From: OFTM382 sp964448185
Lineage (GTDB): Bacteria > Planctomycetota > Phycisphaerae > Phycisphaerales > UBA1924
Direction of reading: 5' to 3'
DNA: 42,525 nt
Assembly (NCBI GenBank): GCA_964448185.1
Contig: CAYUVO010000013.1
Coordinates: forward strand, 1 to 42,525
Below the pieces are notes generated by a model. That model was not told the origin of the DNA, did not search any database, and saw only the letters and a list, made by a program, of their open reading frames with translations. A program made the position numbers and the translations under genes. Below, in pieces: positions 15,566 to 24,441 of this stretch; positions within the stretch are counted from its first letter, which is position 1, and each line of letters starts with the position of its first letter.

Positions 15566-15596
15566 TTGAAAGAGCACATGGGTTGGGGTCTAAACT
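15566..15596 (+). promoter_or_regulatory. possible promoter for GDP-fucose synthase
   Basis: TTGAAA (15566-15571) and TAAACT (15591-15596) are separated by 19 bp, in the 123-bp divergent gap ahead of the gene at 15636. The spacer is longer than ideal, so this is tentative. Confidence 0.3.
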
Positions 15597-15635
15597 CTCG
15601 TTCTTGGAGATGCTTTATGAGGATGGGAGCAGCCG

Positions 15636-16595
15636 ATGGCGACGGATCTTGCGAATGCTCGGGTGACGGTGACCGGCGGGAACGGCTTTTTGGGCCGGGT
15701 GGTATGTGAGAAGCTCGCCCAGCGCGGCTGCAAACAGATCGAGGTTCCCCGGCAGGCGGACTACGACCTGACGACCGAGGACGGCGCTGCGCGGATGTAC
15801 GCGGACCTTCGGCCCGACGTGGTGCTGCACCTCGCAGCGGAGGTCGGCGGGATCGGTGCTAACCTTGTGAATCCGGGCCGATACTTCTTTGCGAACATGG
15901 CGATGGCGCTGCACCTCATCGAGAACGCCCGCAAGGTGAACCTCGGCAAGTTTGTGCAGGTGGGCACGATCTGTGCGTACCCGAAGTTCACGCCCGTGCC
16001 GTTCAAGGAGGACGATCTCTGGGCGGGCTATCCCGAGGAGACCAACGCGCCCTATGGCATCGCCAAGAAGGCCGCGATGGTGATGCTCGATGGCTACCAG
16101 CGTCAGTACGGCTTGGCGTCGGCGTATCTGCTGCCTGTGAATCTGTACGGGCCGGGGGATAACTTCAACCTGCATTCGAGCCACGTGATCCCGGCATTGA
16201 TCCGCAAGTGTGTCGAAGCGATCGAAGCGGGCGCGGGCTACATCGAGTGCTGGGGCACGGGGAGTGCGAGCCGGGAGTTTTTGTATGTTGATGACGCGGC
16301 CGAGGGGATCTTGCGGGCTGCGGAAGTGCTTGATGAACCCACGCCGGTGAATCTCGGAGCGAGCTTTGAGATCACGATCAAGGATCTCGTGGAGTTGATC
16401 GTCAAGCTCACGGGGTTTACGGGCGAGATCCGTTGGGATGCGAGCAAGCCCGACGGCCAGCCCCGGCGGTGTCTGGACACGAGCCGCGCAGATGAGTTGC
16501 TCGGGTGGAAGGCCCGGGTGTCGTTCGAAGAGGGGCTCGCGCAGACGATCGATTGGTTCCGTGCGCACAGCAGCGATGCCGGGACGCGGATGTAG
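15636..16595 (+). CDS. fcl: GDP-L-fucose synthase
   Basis: This 319-residue protein is a GDP-4-keto-6-deoxy-mannose epimerase/reductase. It has the NADP loop VTGGNGFLG, then VGTICAYPKF, APYGIAKKAAM with the Tyr/Lys pair, NLYGPGDNF and SSHVIPALIRK. The catalytic Ser of the E. coli enzyme is Thr here, while the active-site Cys, Tyr, Lys and His are kept; from memory, this GTICAYPKF variant is normal for one subgroup. With gmd it makes GDP-L-fucose from GDP-mannose. GGGAG lies six bases before the ATG. It stands alone rather than beside gmd. Confidence 0.93.
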   Translation: MATDLANARVTVTGGNGFLGRVVCEKLAQRGCKQIEVPRQADYDLTTEDGAARMYADLRPDVVLHLAAEVGGIGANLVNPGRYFFANMAMALHLIENARKVNLGKFVQVGTICAYPKFTPVPFKEDDLWAGYPEETNAPYGIAKKAAMVMLDGYQRQYGLASAYLLPVNLYGPGDNFNLHSSHVIPALIRKCVEAIEAGAGYIECWGTGSASREFLYVDDAAEGILRAAEVLDEPTPVNLGASFEITIKDLVELIVKLTGFTGEIRWDASKPDGQPRRCLDTSRADELLGWKARVSFEEGLAQTIDWFRAHSSDAGTRM

Positions 16596-16643
16596 TGGCG
16601 GAGAGGTCTTGCGGAAGCTCACTGCCGAGAGGAAAGTAATAGA

Positions 16644-17080
16644 ATGAAAACTCGCGATATTATCTTGACCAGTGTTGTTCTTTCTTGGGGCGTCACGGTA
16701 GCTACCTTGGTGGCGGTGCTTGAGCTTCCGATCCCGTGGAGTCATACCTATCTCAGCTCGGAGATCATCACCCTCGGTGGCGGCCCGGGCGAGGGCACGA
16801 TCACCCTGGCTGCGGGAAAGGCGCTCGACGACGGAATGGCGATGATGACCATGTCGGGAGCATCTCGAGGGGGGGCGGCGGAGGGAGCTTGACTCTTTCG
16901 GTTTCTTCCAAGGGGTTCCCGTCCATCTCGCTCGACGCGGCGGATGGCAAGGGAGCGCTGATTCTTGAGCTTCCGATTGATGCTCAGCCCCGCATACGGA
17001 TGAAGGATGCCGACACGGGCAAGACCGGGTGGTCGATCACGCTCGATGAGCAGGGCCAGCCGGTGATAACTCCAGAGTAA
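16644..17080 (+). pseudogene. exported hypothetical protein, frameshifted in a poly-G run
   Basis: GAGAGGAAAG precedes an ATG that opens a membrane/signal segment (MKTRDIILTSVVLSWGVTVA) and a glycine-rich extracellular part. The frame runs out after 82 codons at TGA 16890-16892, just past a run of seven G at 16869-16875. In the next frame the protein continues smoothly (SLTLSVSSKGFPSISLDA and on to QGQPVITPE) to a stop at 17080. Adding one G gives a single 145-residue protein. It is either a sequencing indel, a slippage-variable gene or a true pseudogene. No family is recognised. Confidence 0.6.
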
Positions 17081-17195
17081 AGTCGCCGACTTGTTGTGCG
17101 GTGAGGCCGATCTCGACGGCGTTATTTCCCCACGGCGTGAGGTGGTTCTGATAGAACATAACACGCTCGATGATTTTCTGCGGAACGATGGACAT
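17078..17195 (-). pseudogene. truncated start of a planctomycete-type hypothetical gene
   Basis: Read leftward from an ATG at 17195, the sequence gives MSIVPQKIIERVMFYQNH, then LTPWGNNAVEIGLTAQQVG and DFT. This matches my memory of a small planctomycete protein family that starts with an IPQK-like segment, a helix with PW, and IGLT. Homology appears to end near 17078, where the frame enters the antisense of the frameshifted gene and stops at 17037. The rest of the gene is missing, so this is a 5' fragment. Confidence 0.5.
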
Positions 17196-17646
17196 GAGCG
17201 AACTTCTAATATGTGGAACGAGCAGGGGCGGCCCGGTGCGCGTCGTCCAACGCCGGACGGCGTGCATGCGAGCGCGGTTCACCGGGTTTGATCGAACGAC
17301 CACGGCCGCCACTTGAACGAAGGTTGTAAAAAGGCACCCAACAAGAGCAATCAAGCTCTTGGATGGAGCTGTCAAGCACTTGGACAGAGCAATCAAGCTC
17401 TTGGATGGAGCTATCAAGCACTTGGACAGAGCTATCAAGCTCTTGGATGGAGCTGTCAAGCTCTTGGACGGAGCTGTCAAGCATGCTGATGGAGCTATCA
17501 AGGATGCGGATGGAGTTATCAAATGTGCGGATAGAGCCATCAAGCACCCAGATGGAGCTGTCAATCTTCCTCCGTCGCCTCGCCGGGGAGAGGGGGGAGA
17601 GAATGCCCTTGAACCAGACCGCGCCGGCTCTTGGTACATTCGTCTC
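17196..17646. other. non-coding stretch dominated by a minisatellite
   Basis: Apart from the tandem array at 17350-17559, no gene or clear regulatory site is seen. After the array, CCTCCGTCGCCTCGCCGGGG (about 17569-17588) followed by a G-rich run resembles a short sequence I recall as recurring in planctomycete genomes. Confidence 0.4.
17350..17559. repeat. 21-bp tandem array of ten units
   Basis: Ten units of 21 bp follow the pattern RTCAAGCTCTTGGATGGAGC plus one base. Two unit types alternate in the first five (CTCTTGGATGG and CACTTGGACAG), and the last four units drift. All three plus frames stay largely open because 21 is a multiple of three, and each gives a heptad peptide such as AIKLLDG. 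A coding role is doubtful because no ribosome binding site is present and both strands are open. Confidence 0.9.
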
Positions 17647-17889
17647 ATGAGCATCCCACACGTGCGTTGGTTTGAGACGGTCGTAGCTGCGGTGTGGCTT
17701 TCCATGTTCGCGGGGTGCATGAGCCAGAGGGGCTCGCTCGAGGGCATGCAAGAGGCACCCGGCCAGCAGCTCTTCAAACTCACCGCGTCCGACGCCGCGG
17801 CAGATGACGCGTTTGGCTACTCCGTGGCCATCTCCGGCGCCACCTCCATCGTCGGGGCGTTTGCCGATGCCGACGCGGGCGGTCAGCAT
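17647..17889 (+). pseudogene. FG-GAP repeat lipoprotein, N-terminal remnant
   Basis: An ATG at 17647 starts a lipoprotein-like signal (VVAAVWLSMFAGC, with Cys as the lipidation site) followed by one FG-GAP unit: QLFKLTASDAAADDAFGYSV, then AISGATSIVGAFADADAGG. These proteins usually carry five to seven such units forming a beta-propeller at the cell surface. Here similarity stops near 17885 and the frame runs into the acyltransferase gene. The Ig/dockerin end of a gene of this kind lies at 19887-20500, on the far side of that gene. The simplest reading is one gene disrupted by an insertion, with loss of the middle. Confidence 0.6.
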
Positions 17890-17939
17890 ACACTCTCCAC
17901 CGCGATATCCGAGAGGCCGGACACGACGAAGGAGAGTAG

Positions 17940-19892
17940 ATGTCGAGCCATCTTTCTTACCGACCAGACATCGACGGCCTTCGGGCGGTCTCGGTCCTCG
18001 GCGTCATCCTCTACCATGCCGGGCTCGGGTTCCCAGGGGGCTACACCGGCGTCGATGTCTTCTTCGTGATCTCCGGGTACCTCATCACCGGCCTCATCGC
18101 CAAGAACCTTGATCGCGGCACCTTCTCCCTCGCCGACTACTGGCGCCGACGTATCGCCCGCATCTGGCCCGCCTCGCTCGCCTGCACCTTCGCCGTCCTG
18201 TTCGCCGGCTACTTCCTCCTATTCCCGCCCGCCTTTGTCACGCTCGCACACGACGCCGCGTCTCAGCTCGTGATGGGATCAAACGTCCGCTTCTGGCAGA
18301 GCGTTACCTACTTCAACCCCGACGCCGAGTCCCGCCCGCTGCTGCACATGTGGTCGCTCGCCGTCGAGGAGCAGTTCTACGTCTTCTTCCCCCCGATCCT
18401 CATGCTCATCTGGCGCTTCGGACGCAAGGCGGTAATCGGGCTCATCGCCGCCGGTGCGGTGGTGTCGTTCGCGATCGCAGTCTGGGGCGTCGAGCACTCG
18501 CCACGAGGCGCGTTCTTCCTTCTCCCGACACGCGGCTGGGAGATGATGCTCGGCAGCCTGCTGGCCCTGATGACCCTCCCCCGCCCATCCAGCCGGGCCG
18601 TCTCGGAGGGCCTCTCCCTACTCGGCGTGGCGCTCATCGTCGCCCCCATGCTGCTGCTGGATAGCCAGTCGCCGTTCCCAGGCGTCGCAGCCCTTCCCTC
18701 CTGCCTCGGCGCGACCCTGCTCATCTACGCTGGCTTCAACCCCGTCGCTGGGCACACCACCACCATCGCCAGGGTGCTCGGATCCGCTGTGCCCCGGGTC
18801 ATTGGGCGGATGTCCTACTCGCTGTACCTCTGGCACTGGCCCAGCCTGGCGTTCCTGCACTATTTCTACGGCGCGCACCTAGAGCCACAGCACATCGCGC
18901 TCGCGCTGGGCCTCACCGCCGTGCTCTCCTACCTCTCCTGGCGGTACGTCGAGCAGCCGTTCCGAGCCGCTGGCAACAATGCAAGCGTCCTCCGTGTCGC
19001 CGGCGTCGCTGTCGGAGTCTCCCTCGCCATCGGCGCCATCGCCTGGAGCGTCCACCGATACGATGGCATGCGATGGCGGTTCTCCCCGGTGCTCCTCGCC
19101 TACGGCGCGCCCGAGCAGGTCAACCGCGCCTGGGAGACCGAGCTCGACACCCTCGTCATTCCCATCGGCGCGACGGGAGAGCGGCCCGACTTCCTGCTCT
19201 GGGGCGACAGCCACGCCATGGTCATCAGCGAGCACATCGACGAGCTCGCGAAGAAACAAGGCCTGGTCGGCGTGACCCGGCAGCGCTCCAGCACGGTACC
19301 GGTTCCCGGCGTGCACGAGCCGCTCAACAGATCGTCGCTGCGAGCCGATTACACCACCAACGACGAGATGCTGGACTGGATCGCCGAGCACCGCCCTCGC
19401 CACGTCGTCCTGTGCGCACGCTGGAGTGCGCACCTGGACGACATTGCCCCGCGGGACGCCGACACCACCAGCCCAGAGCTCGCCGCCAGGGCCATGCGCG
19501 ACGGCCTCAGGCGCATCGTCGACACGTGCGAACCCGCCGGGATTACGGTCTGGCTCCTCACCGAGGTCCCCTTCATCGGAGCGTTCCCGGAGAAGGCCGC
19601 CCTCCAGGCGTACTTGACAGGCGAGACGCCCACGATCGAGGGCGTAACGACGGATGAATACGCCGAACACCAACGCCGAGTCACTAAAGTCCTCGCCGCC
19701 CCCGAGTTGCAAGGCCTCCGAGTGATCCATCTCGCCGAGCCGTTCTTCGCAGACTCGAACCGGTCAATCGCGTCGACGCCCGAGCGTCCGTACTACGCCG
19801 ACGACGACCACATCAACCCCACCGGAGTACGGGTCATCCTCGGCGACCTGCTCGACGGCATGATGCGAGACATCGCCACCGCGAGTGACTGA
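17940..19892 (+). CDS. OafA/YrhL-type O-acyltransferase with C-terminal SGNH domain
   Basis: This 650-residue protein has an N-terminal acyltransferase 3 membrane domain (YRPDIDGLRAVSVLGVILYH, GVDVFFVISGYLI, HMWSLAVEEQFYVFFP) of about ten helices. A C-terminal SGNH hydrolase-like domain has the nucleophile motif GDSHAM (Ser424) and the DDDHINPTG pair (Asp623, His624). Such two-domain enzymes acetylate extracellular sugars, the first domain passing the acyl group across the membrane. AAGGAG lies five to six bases before the ATG. Codon choice is richer in C-ending codons than the neighbours, and remnants of a broken exported-protein gene flank it on both sides, suggesting acquisition. A 9-bp repeat CCACCGCGA occurs at 17897 and 19876. 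Confidence 0.92.
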   Translation: MSSHLSYRPDIDGLRAVSVLGVILYHAGLGFPGGYTGVDVFFVISGYLITGLIAKNLDRGTFSLADYWRRRIARIWPASLACTFAVLFAGYFLLFPPAFVTLAHDAASQLVMGSNVRFWQSVTYFNPDAESRPLLHMWSLAVEEQFYVFFPPILMLIWRFGRKAVIGLIAAGAVVSFAIAVWGVEHSPRGAFFLLPTRGWEMMLGSLLALMTLPRPSSRAVSEGLSLLGVALIVAPMLLLDSQSPFPGVAALPSCLGATLLIYAGFNPVAGHTTTIARVLGSAVPRVIGRMSYSLYLWHWPSLAFLHYFYGAHLEPQHIALALGLTAVLSYLSWRYVEQPFRAAGNNASVLRVAGVAVGVSLAIGAIAWSVHRYDGMRWRFSPVLLAYGAPEQVNRAWETELDTLVIPIGATGERPDFLLWGDSHAMVISEHIDELAKKQGLVGVTRQRSSTVPVPGVHEPLNRSSLRADYTTNDEMLDWIAEHRPRHVVLCARWSAHLDDIAPRDADTTSPELAARAMRDGLRRIVDTCEPAGITVWLLTEVPFIGAFPEKAALQAYLTGETPTIEGVTTDEYAEHQRRVTKVLAAPELQGLRVIHLAEPFFADSNRSIASTPERPYYADDDHINPTGVRVILGDLLDGMMRDIATASD

Positions 19893-20500
19893 CGCCTACA
19901 CCAACATCGCCCAGCCGTGCCCGGTCATCACGCAGCACCCAATTGCCGTCACCGCCGCCGCCGGCGAACCAGTCACGCTTGACGATCGCTGCCGACCCAG
20001 CAGGCGGCCCGTTCGCCTATCGCTGGCTCAAGGACGGCGTGCCCATCCCGTCGCGCGGCCTCGCGGGCGGACGCTTCGGCGATAGCAACTTGCCGATCCT
20101 GCGCCTGGCCAGCGCGAGCGTCCTTGACAGCGGCGTCTACACCTGCAACATCACCAACGGCTGCGGCTCGGTCGAAACCGTGGCCGCGACCGTGAGCGTG
20201 AACGCCCCGCCATCATGCCCCGGCGACATCGCCGACGACTTCGGTACGCTCGGCGCAGATGGCATGGTGGGCTTCGGCGACTTCATGGCGATGCTCGATC
20301 TCATCGGCACTTGCCCCGGCATGACACCCGGCTGCGACGGTGATATCGCCGATGGCTTTGGAACTCTGGGTGATGATGGCGTGGTTGATTTCGGCGACTT
20401 CCTCGCGTTGCTCGGGTTGGTGGGGCCTTGCCCTAGCGGAACCCCCGGTTGTGAGGGCGACTTCCTGGCTCTGCTCGGGCTGGTCGGTCCCTGTATGTAA
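19887..20500 (+). pseudogene. Ig-like and dockerin-like C-terminal remnant, frameshifted
   Basis: Starting just inside the acyltransferase stop, one frame reads AQPCPVITQHPIAVTAAAGE; near 19979-19981 an extra base shifts it. The next frame continues an Ig-like domain (FAYRWLKDGVPI, then DSGVYTCNITNGCG) and then three dockerin-like repeats. The first two are complete (PSCPGDIADDFGTLG and GCDGDIADGFGTLG) and the third is cut short to GCEGDFLALLGLVGPC. It has no start codon or ribosome site of its own. It is most likely the 3' end of the broken FG-GAP gene, now decaying. Confidence 0.6.
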
Positions 20501-20539
20501 GAGTTTCGTGAGATTTCCTGAGCGATGGCCGAGGGAGTC

Positions 20540-20569
20540 TTGGTGTTCGGGGGGATTCTGGGGTATAAC
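20540..20569 (+). promoter_or_regulatory. possible sigma-70-type promoter
   Basis: TTGGTG (20540-20545) and TATAAC (20564-20569) are separated by 18 bp, about 95 bp before the ATG of the exported dockerin-like protein. This is the best match in the gap; it is unsupported by other data. Confidence 0.35.
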
Positions 20570-20664
20570 GATCTCAGAGAGAGGTCGCCTTGTGCGCGGC
20601 CGCTATGTCCGAGAACTCGACTTTTCACAGAACCACACACCACTCATCGGAGGAGATGGATCAC

Positions 20665-21519
20665 ATGCGCACTCTTACAACCGCGGGATTACTCATTGCA
20701 CTGGCCTCGGGCGCCTCGGCGCAGGTCGCAGACCTGACGGTCGATCAGAGCCAATCGCAACTCGAGATCATCGTGACGATCGAGCCGGGCTCGCTGACGG
20801 ATCAGGACAGCAGCGCTCTGTCGGGTATGGTGCAGATCGAGCTGGATAACTACGGCGCTCCGACCACGGTTTCGCTCGTTGACTTTGATGTCGATGCGGT
20901 GTCGACTCTTGATCTGGCCTTTAGTCTTGGCTTCCTGGGTTCGGCGAGCGTGACGCTTTCAGGCGTTGGCGCAAGCTACGGCACAATGACGCCGACAGCA
21001 CCGGTTTCGGTAGATGCGTTGGGCGACTTTACGATCATCGGCGTGCCGCTGAACATGCGTGGAAGCGGTACCGCGACGGGCTCGGGGTTGCTCGCTGGTT
21101 TTGATGGCACCGAGATCAATCTCGCGGACTTCGGCACGGTCACGGGCGACCTCACGGGCAACGTGCAAATTGTCGGCGGACAGGTCGAGCTCAACGTCGC
21201 GCTCAGCGGCATGGGGGAGCAGACCATGGACGGGCTGACCCTCATCGGGACAGGCAACCTGACGCTCGTGGCCACAGGCCCGGTGCCCGAGGTGGCGTGT
21301 CCGGGTGATATCGCGGACGACTTCGGATCGCTCGGAGCCGACGGGATGGTGAGCTTCGGCGACTTCCTCGCGCTGCTCGGGCTCGTCGGGCCGTGCCCGG
21401 GTGGAGTGCCCGGCTGCGATGGTGATATCGCGGACGACTTTGGCACCCTCGGCGGCGACGGGATGGTCAGCTTCGGGGACTTCTTGGCTTTGCTCGGGCT
21501 GGTGGGCCCCTGCCCGTAA
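20665..21519 (+). CDS. exported protein with two C-terminal dockerin-like repeats
   Basis: This 284-residue protein has a signal peptide (MRTLTTAGLLIALASGASAQ), then about 195 residues of low-charge beta-rich sequence resembling secreted planctomycete surface proteins of unknown fold. Two tandem dockerin-like repeats close it (about 212-284), each with GDIADDFG, a Gly-Asp-Gly turn and SFGDFLALLGLVGPC. GGAGG lies 11 bases before ATG 20665; the ATG at 20656 is too close to it. The repeats probably anchor or assemble the protein at the cell surface, by analogy with dockerins. The N-terminal function is unknown. Confidence 0.85.
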   Translation: MRTLTTAGLLIALASGASAQVADLTVDQSQSQLEIIVTIEPGSLTDQDSSALSGMVQIELDNYGAPTTVSLVDFDVDAVSTLDLAFSLGFLGSASVTLSGVGASYGTMTPTAPVSVDALGDFTIIGVPLNMRGSGTATGSGLLAGFDGTEINLADFGTVTGDLTGNVQIVGGQVELNVALSGMGEQTMDGLTLIGTGNLTLVATGPVPEVACPGDIADDFGSLGADGMVSFGDFLALLGLVGPCPGGVPGCDGDIADDFGTLGGDGMVSFGDFLALLGLVGPCP

Positions 21520-21859
21520 GTGTTGAACACCGAAAGAGATAGTGTCTGATAACTCGTTTCATATCATGATCCCGTATAGGGAAAGCACCGGATACCGGGG
21601 TTGTTCGCGTGGTGTGGATCTTGCCGGGCGTGTGGGTGAGGTTCGCCCATGAAAATCCTTAGTCTTGTGCTCGAATCAGGACGAACAGATGGGTGAACCG
21701 GGCGTATGGGTACGCGGCTAGGGCATTCGCCCTGCTGTGTTATCGTGGAATGGGGAATTGGGGGCTGTGCGGGGCTCGTCTGTCCTTGTCACAGCGGATC
21801 TCATTGTGTGGACCGCGGAGCGGGCGTCGCAGCTCGTGTCTTGCAGGGAGGATGTAGAA
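21520..21859. other. intergenic region upstream of serine protease
   Basis: This 340-bp gap contains a small hairpin (GGGC, ATTC, GCCC near 21721-21732) and a few AT-rich patches but no convincing promoter, terminator, RNA gene or coding sequence. Confidence 0.4.
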
Positions 21860-24217
21860 ATGCAGAGCAGAATCAAGAGTGCGTCATTGCTGACGGCGTT
21901 GGTGGTGTCGGCGGGCTTGGCCCAGGTTGCTTCGGGCCAGACGTTCTATGACCCTGCGCACACGTTTACGAAGGTTACCGATCTCGATCAGGTGCCGGTG
22001 TTTATCGCGGCGACGTTGGACTTTGCAGAGATTGCTGCGATGGAAGCCGCCGAGGCTTCTCTCGAGAAGCCGCAGCGCTTCGCGATCGCTAACGAGGTTG
22101 CGATCACCACCGCCACCGACGGGCTCTGGGAGCAGATCGCTGACGGCAAGTACTGGATGTGGCGGATGCGCATCGACGGCGCTAATGCGATGAACCTCAA
22201 CTTCGGGTTCTTGGGCTATCAGCTCCCCGAAGGCGCACGGATGCTGATCTACCCGACGTTCGGCGATGCCGAGTTCCGAGCGTTCACCTCGGGCGACAAC
22301 GCCGAGCATGGTCAGCTCTGGACCCCGATCACCAACGGCGCCGACGTCATGATCGAAGTGATCGTGCCCGCCGATGTGGCGGATCAGGTCATCATTGACT
22401 TGGGCAGCGTCAACTCGGGCTATCGCCCCTTGGGCGGTGCCGACATCCTCGCGGGCAAGAGCGGCTCATGCAACTACGACGTGGTCTGCCCCGAAGGCAG
22501 CGGCTGGGAGAACGAGATCTCTGCGTCGGGTGCATACACGATCAACGGGACCGCGACCTGCTCGGGCTCGATGATCAACAACACGGGTGGCAATGACTAT
22601 TTCCTGACCGCGGATCACTGCGGGATCAGTTCGGGCAACGATCAATCGGTCGTGATCTTCTGGAACTATCAGAATTCGACCTGCCGGACGCCCGGCTCGG
22701 CGGCCTCTGGCGGTCCTGGCAACGGCAGCCTGACGCAGTTCAACTCGGGCACCATCTTCCGTGATGGCGCAGGCGCGAGCGATTACACCATTGTTGAGCT
22801 CGAAGAAGCGATCAACCCGTCGTTCATGGTGGCTCGTGCGGGCTGGGACCGCAGCGGCGACAACGCGACGAGTGCGGTGGGCATTCACCATCCGGGCGTC
22901 GAAGAGAAGCGCATCAGCTTCGAGTTCCAATCTACCGTTCGCACCAACTCCTTTAGCAACACGCCCAATGCTAACGGCACTCATGTGCGGGTGATCGACT
23001 GGGATCAGGGCACAACCGAGCCGGGCTCATCGGGTTCGCCTTTGTTCAATCAGGACAAACGCATCATCGGCCAACTTCACGGCGGCGGCGCAGCGTGCGG
23101 CAACAACCTCTCTGACTGGTACGGCGGGGTCGCCGTCTCGTGGGGCCTCGGGCTCCAGCAGCTTCTCGCTCCGGGCAACCCGGGCCTGATGAACATGGAC
23201 ACCAACGGGACGTTTACGCCCAGCGGTCTTCAGGTTACACCCACGGCTGACTTCGTGGCTTCGGGTCCTGTTGGCGGGCCGTTCAGCGGCGATACCGTCG
23301 TGTACGTCGTCGAGAACACGAGCCCCACCGACACCTATTCCTACAACGTGTCGAGTGCGGCGCCGTGGCTCATGATCGCCAACGGCTCGGGCTCGCTTGT
23401 TGCGGGCGCTACCGCGAACGTGACCGTGAGCACCAGCGCGTTTGCCAACGGGCTCGCAGCAGGTGCGTACGCCGAGACCATCATCTTTACCAATCTGACC
23501 GATGGCGACGGGAACACTACCCGCGACGCTTCGCTTGATGTGGGCTCGCTGACTTTCAACGGCTCGGGCATGCCCATCAACGATAACTCCACGATCTCAC
23601 GCACGCTCACCGTGCCGAGCAGCTTTGAGATCGCTGACGTCAAGATCTGTTTCAGTGCCACTCACACCTATGTGGGCGATCTGATCTTCCGCATCGAGCA
23701 CAACGGCACGACGGTGACGATGGTCGATCGTCCGGGTGTTCCCGGTTCGCAATTCGGGAGCAGCGAGGAAATAGATGGCGACTTCGAGTTTTCCGATGAC
23801 GGCACTTCGCCGTGGGAAAACCTCGGCAGCTTCCCCTCGGGCGTCTACTTGCCCGTCAACCCGATGAGCGCGTTCGATGGCCAAGACGCTCAGGGCGACT
23901 GGACGTTCACCGTCGTGGACAACGCCGGCAGCGACACGGGCAACATCAGCGCGTGGTCGGTCAAGCTGGTGCCCGTCGATACCGGTTCATGCACGGGTGA
24001 TATCGCCGATGACTTCGGAACGCTCGGCAACGAGGACGACATGGTGAGCTTCGGCGATTTCCTCGCCTTGCTTGGCCTCGTCGGTCCTTGTCCCGGCGGA
24101 ACTCCCGGCTGCACGGGTGATATCGCCGACGACTTCGGCACGATCAACGGCGGCGACGGCCAGGTGAGCTTCGGCGACTTCCTCGCTCTGCTCGGTCTCG
24201 TCGGCCCCTGCCCGTAA
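21860..24217 (+). CDS. secreted S1 (lysyl-endopeptidase-like) protease with P-domain and dockerin-like tail
   Basis: This 785-residue protein has a signal peptide (about 1-27) and a propeptide to about 195. A trypsin-fold catalytic domain follows with His253 (LTADHCG), Asp308 (SDYTIVELEE) and Ser391 (PGSSGSPLF), the arrangement of Achromobacter-type lysyl endopeptidase. Then come a BACON-like beta-sandwich (about 455-560), a proprotein-convertase P-domain (about 565-705, with VGDLIFRIEHNGT and SAFDGQDAQGDWTFTV) and two dockerin-like repeats (about 712-785). It is exported and should cut proteins extracellularly. GGGAGG lies eight bases before the ATG. It is flanked by other dockerin-tailed exported proteins, each apparently with its own leader. 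Confidence 0.92.
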   Translation: MQSRIKSASLLTALVVSAGLAQVASGQTFYDPAHTFTKVTDLDQVPVFIAATLDFAEIAAMEAAEASLEKPQRFAIANEVAITTATDGLWEQIADGKYWMWRMRIDGANAMNLNFGFLGYQLPEGARMLIYPTFGDAEFRAFTSGDNAEHGQLWTPITNGADVMIEVIVPADVADQVIIDLGSVNSGYRPLGGADILAGKSGSCNYDVVCPEGSGWENEISASGAYTINGTATCSGSMINNTGGNDYFLTADHCGISSGNDQSVVIFWNYQNSTCRTPGSAASGGPGNGSLTQFNSGTIFRDGAGASDYTIVELEEAINPSFMVARAGWDRSGDNATSAVGIHHPGVEEKRISFEFQSTVRTNSFSNTPNANGTHVRVIDWDQGTTEPGSSGSPLFNQDKRIIGQLHGGGAACGNNLSDWYGGVAVSWGLGLQQLLAPGNPGLMNMDTNGTFTPSGLQVTPTADFVASGPVGGPFSGDTVVYVVENTSPTDTYSYNVSSAAPWLMIANGSGSLVAGATANVTVSTSAFANGLAAGAYAETIIFTNLTDGDGNTTRDASLDVGSLTFNGSGMPINDNSTISRTLTVPSSFEIADVKICFSATHTYVGDLIFRIEHNGTTVTMVDRPGVPGSQFGSSEEIDGDFEFSDDGTSPWENLGSFPSGVYLPVNPMSAFDGQDAQGDWTFTVVDNAGSDTGNISAWSVKLVPVDTGSCTGDIADDFGTLGNEDDMVSFGDFLALLGLVGPCPGGTPGCTGDIADDFGTINGGDGQVSFGDFLALLGLVGPCP

Positions 24218-24280
24218 TCTGTTTGGATAGATCGGCGATTGATTCGCCTCAGCTTTGAACCCTCGCGGCGGCTGCCCCAC

Positions 24281-24297
24281 AAGGCGGTCGCCGCCTT
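24281..24297 (+). terminator. weak hairpin terminator
   Basis: AAGGCGG and CCGCCTT form a 7-bp stem with loop TCG between the two protease genes. Only a short T run follows, so termination may be partial. Confidence 0.35.
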
Positions 24298-24441
24298 TCA
24301 AGCCAGAAGCGTCGAACTCGTGCAACAGGAGCACGAGCACAGACGAATCGACAGTGAGCGTCGGTGGTGTGCTGACGCGAAATGACGGATCAGAAGAGCC
24401 CACAGCTTCCCTATTCCACTCGGGCTCCTCGGAGAAAAAAC

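Noticed and set aside
17350..17559. CRISPR array or coiled-coil gene
   Set aside because: The units are adjacent without spacers. Open frames occur on both strands because the period is 21, and no ribosome site supports translation.
18879..19730. Minus-strand open frame within the OafA-type gene
   Set aside because: It is antisense to a well-supported acyltransferase with SGNH motifs and has the composition of a shadow frame.
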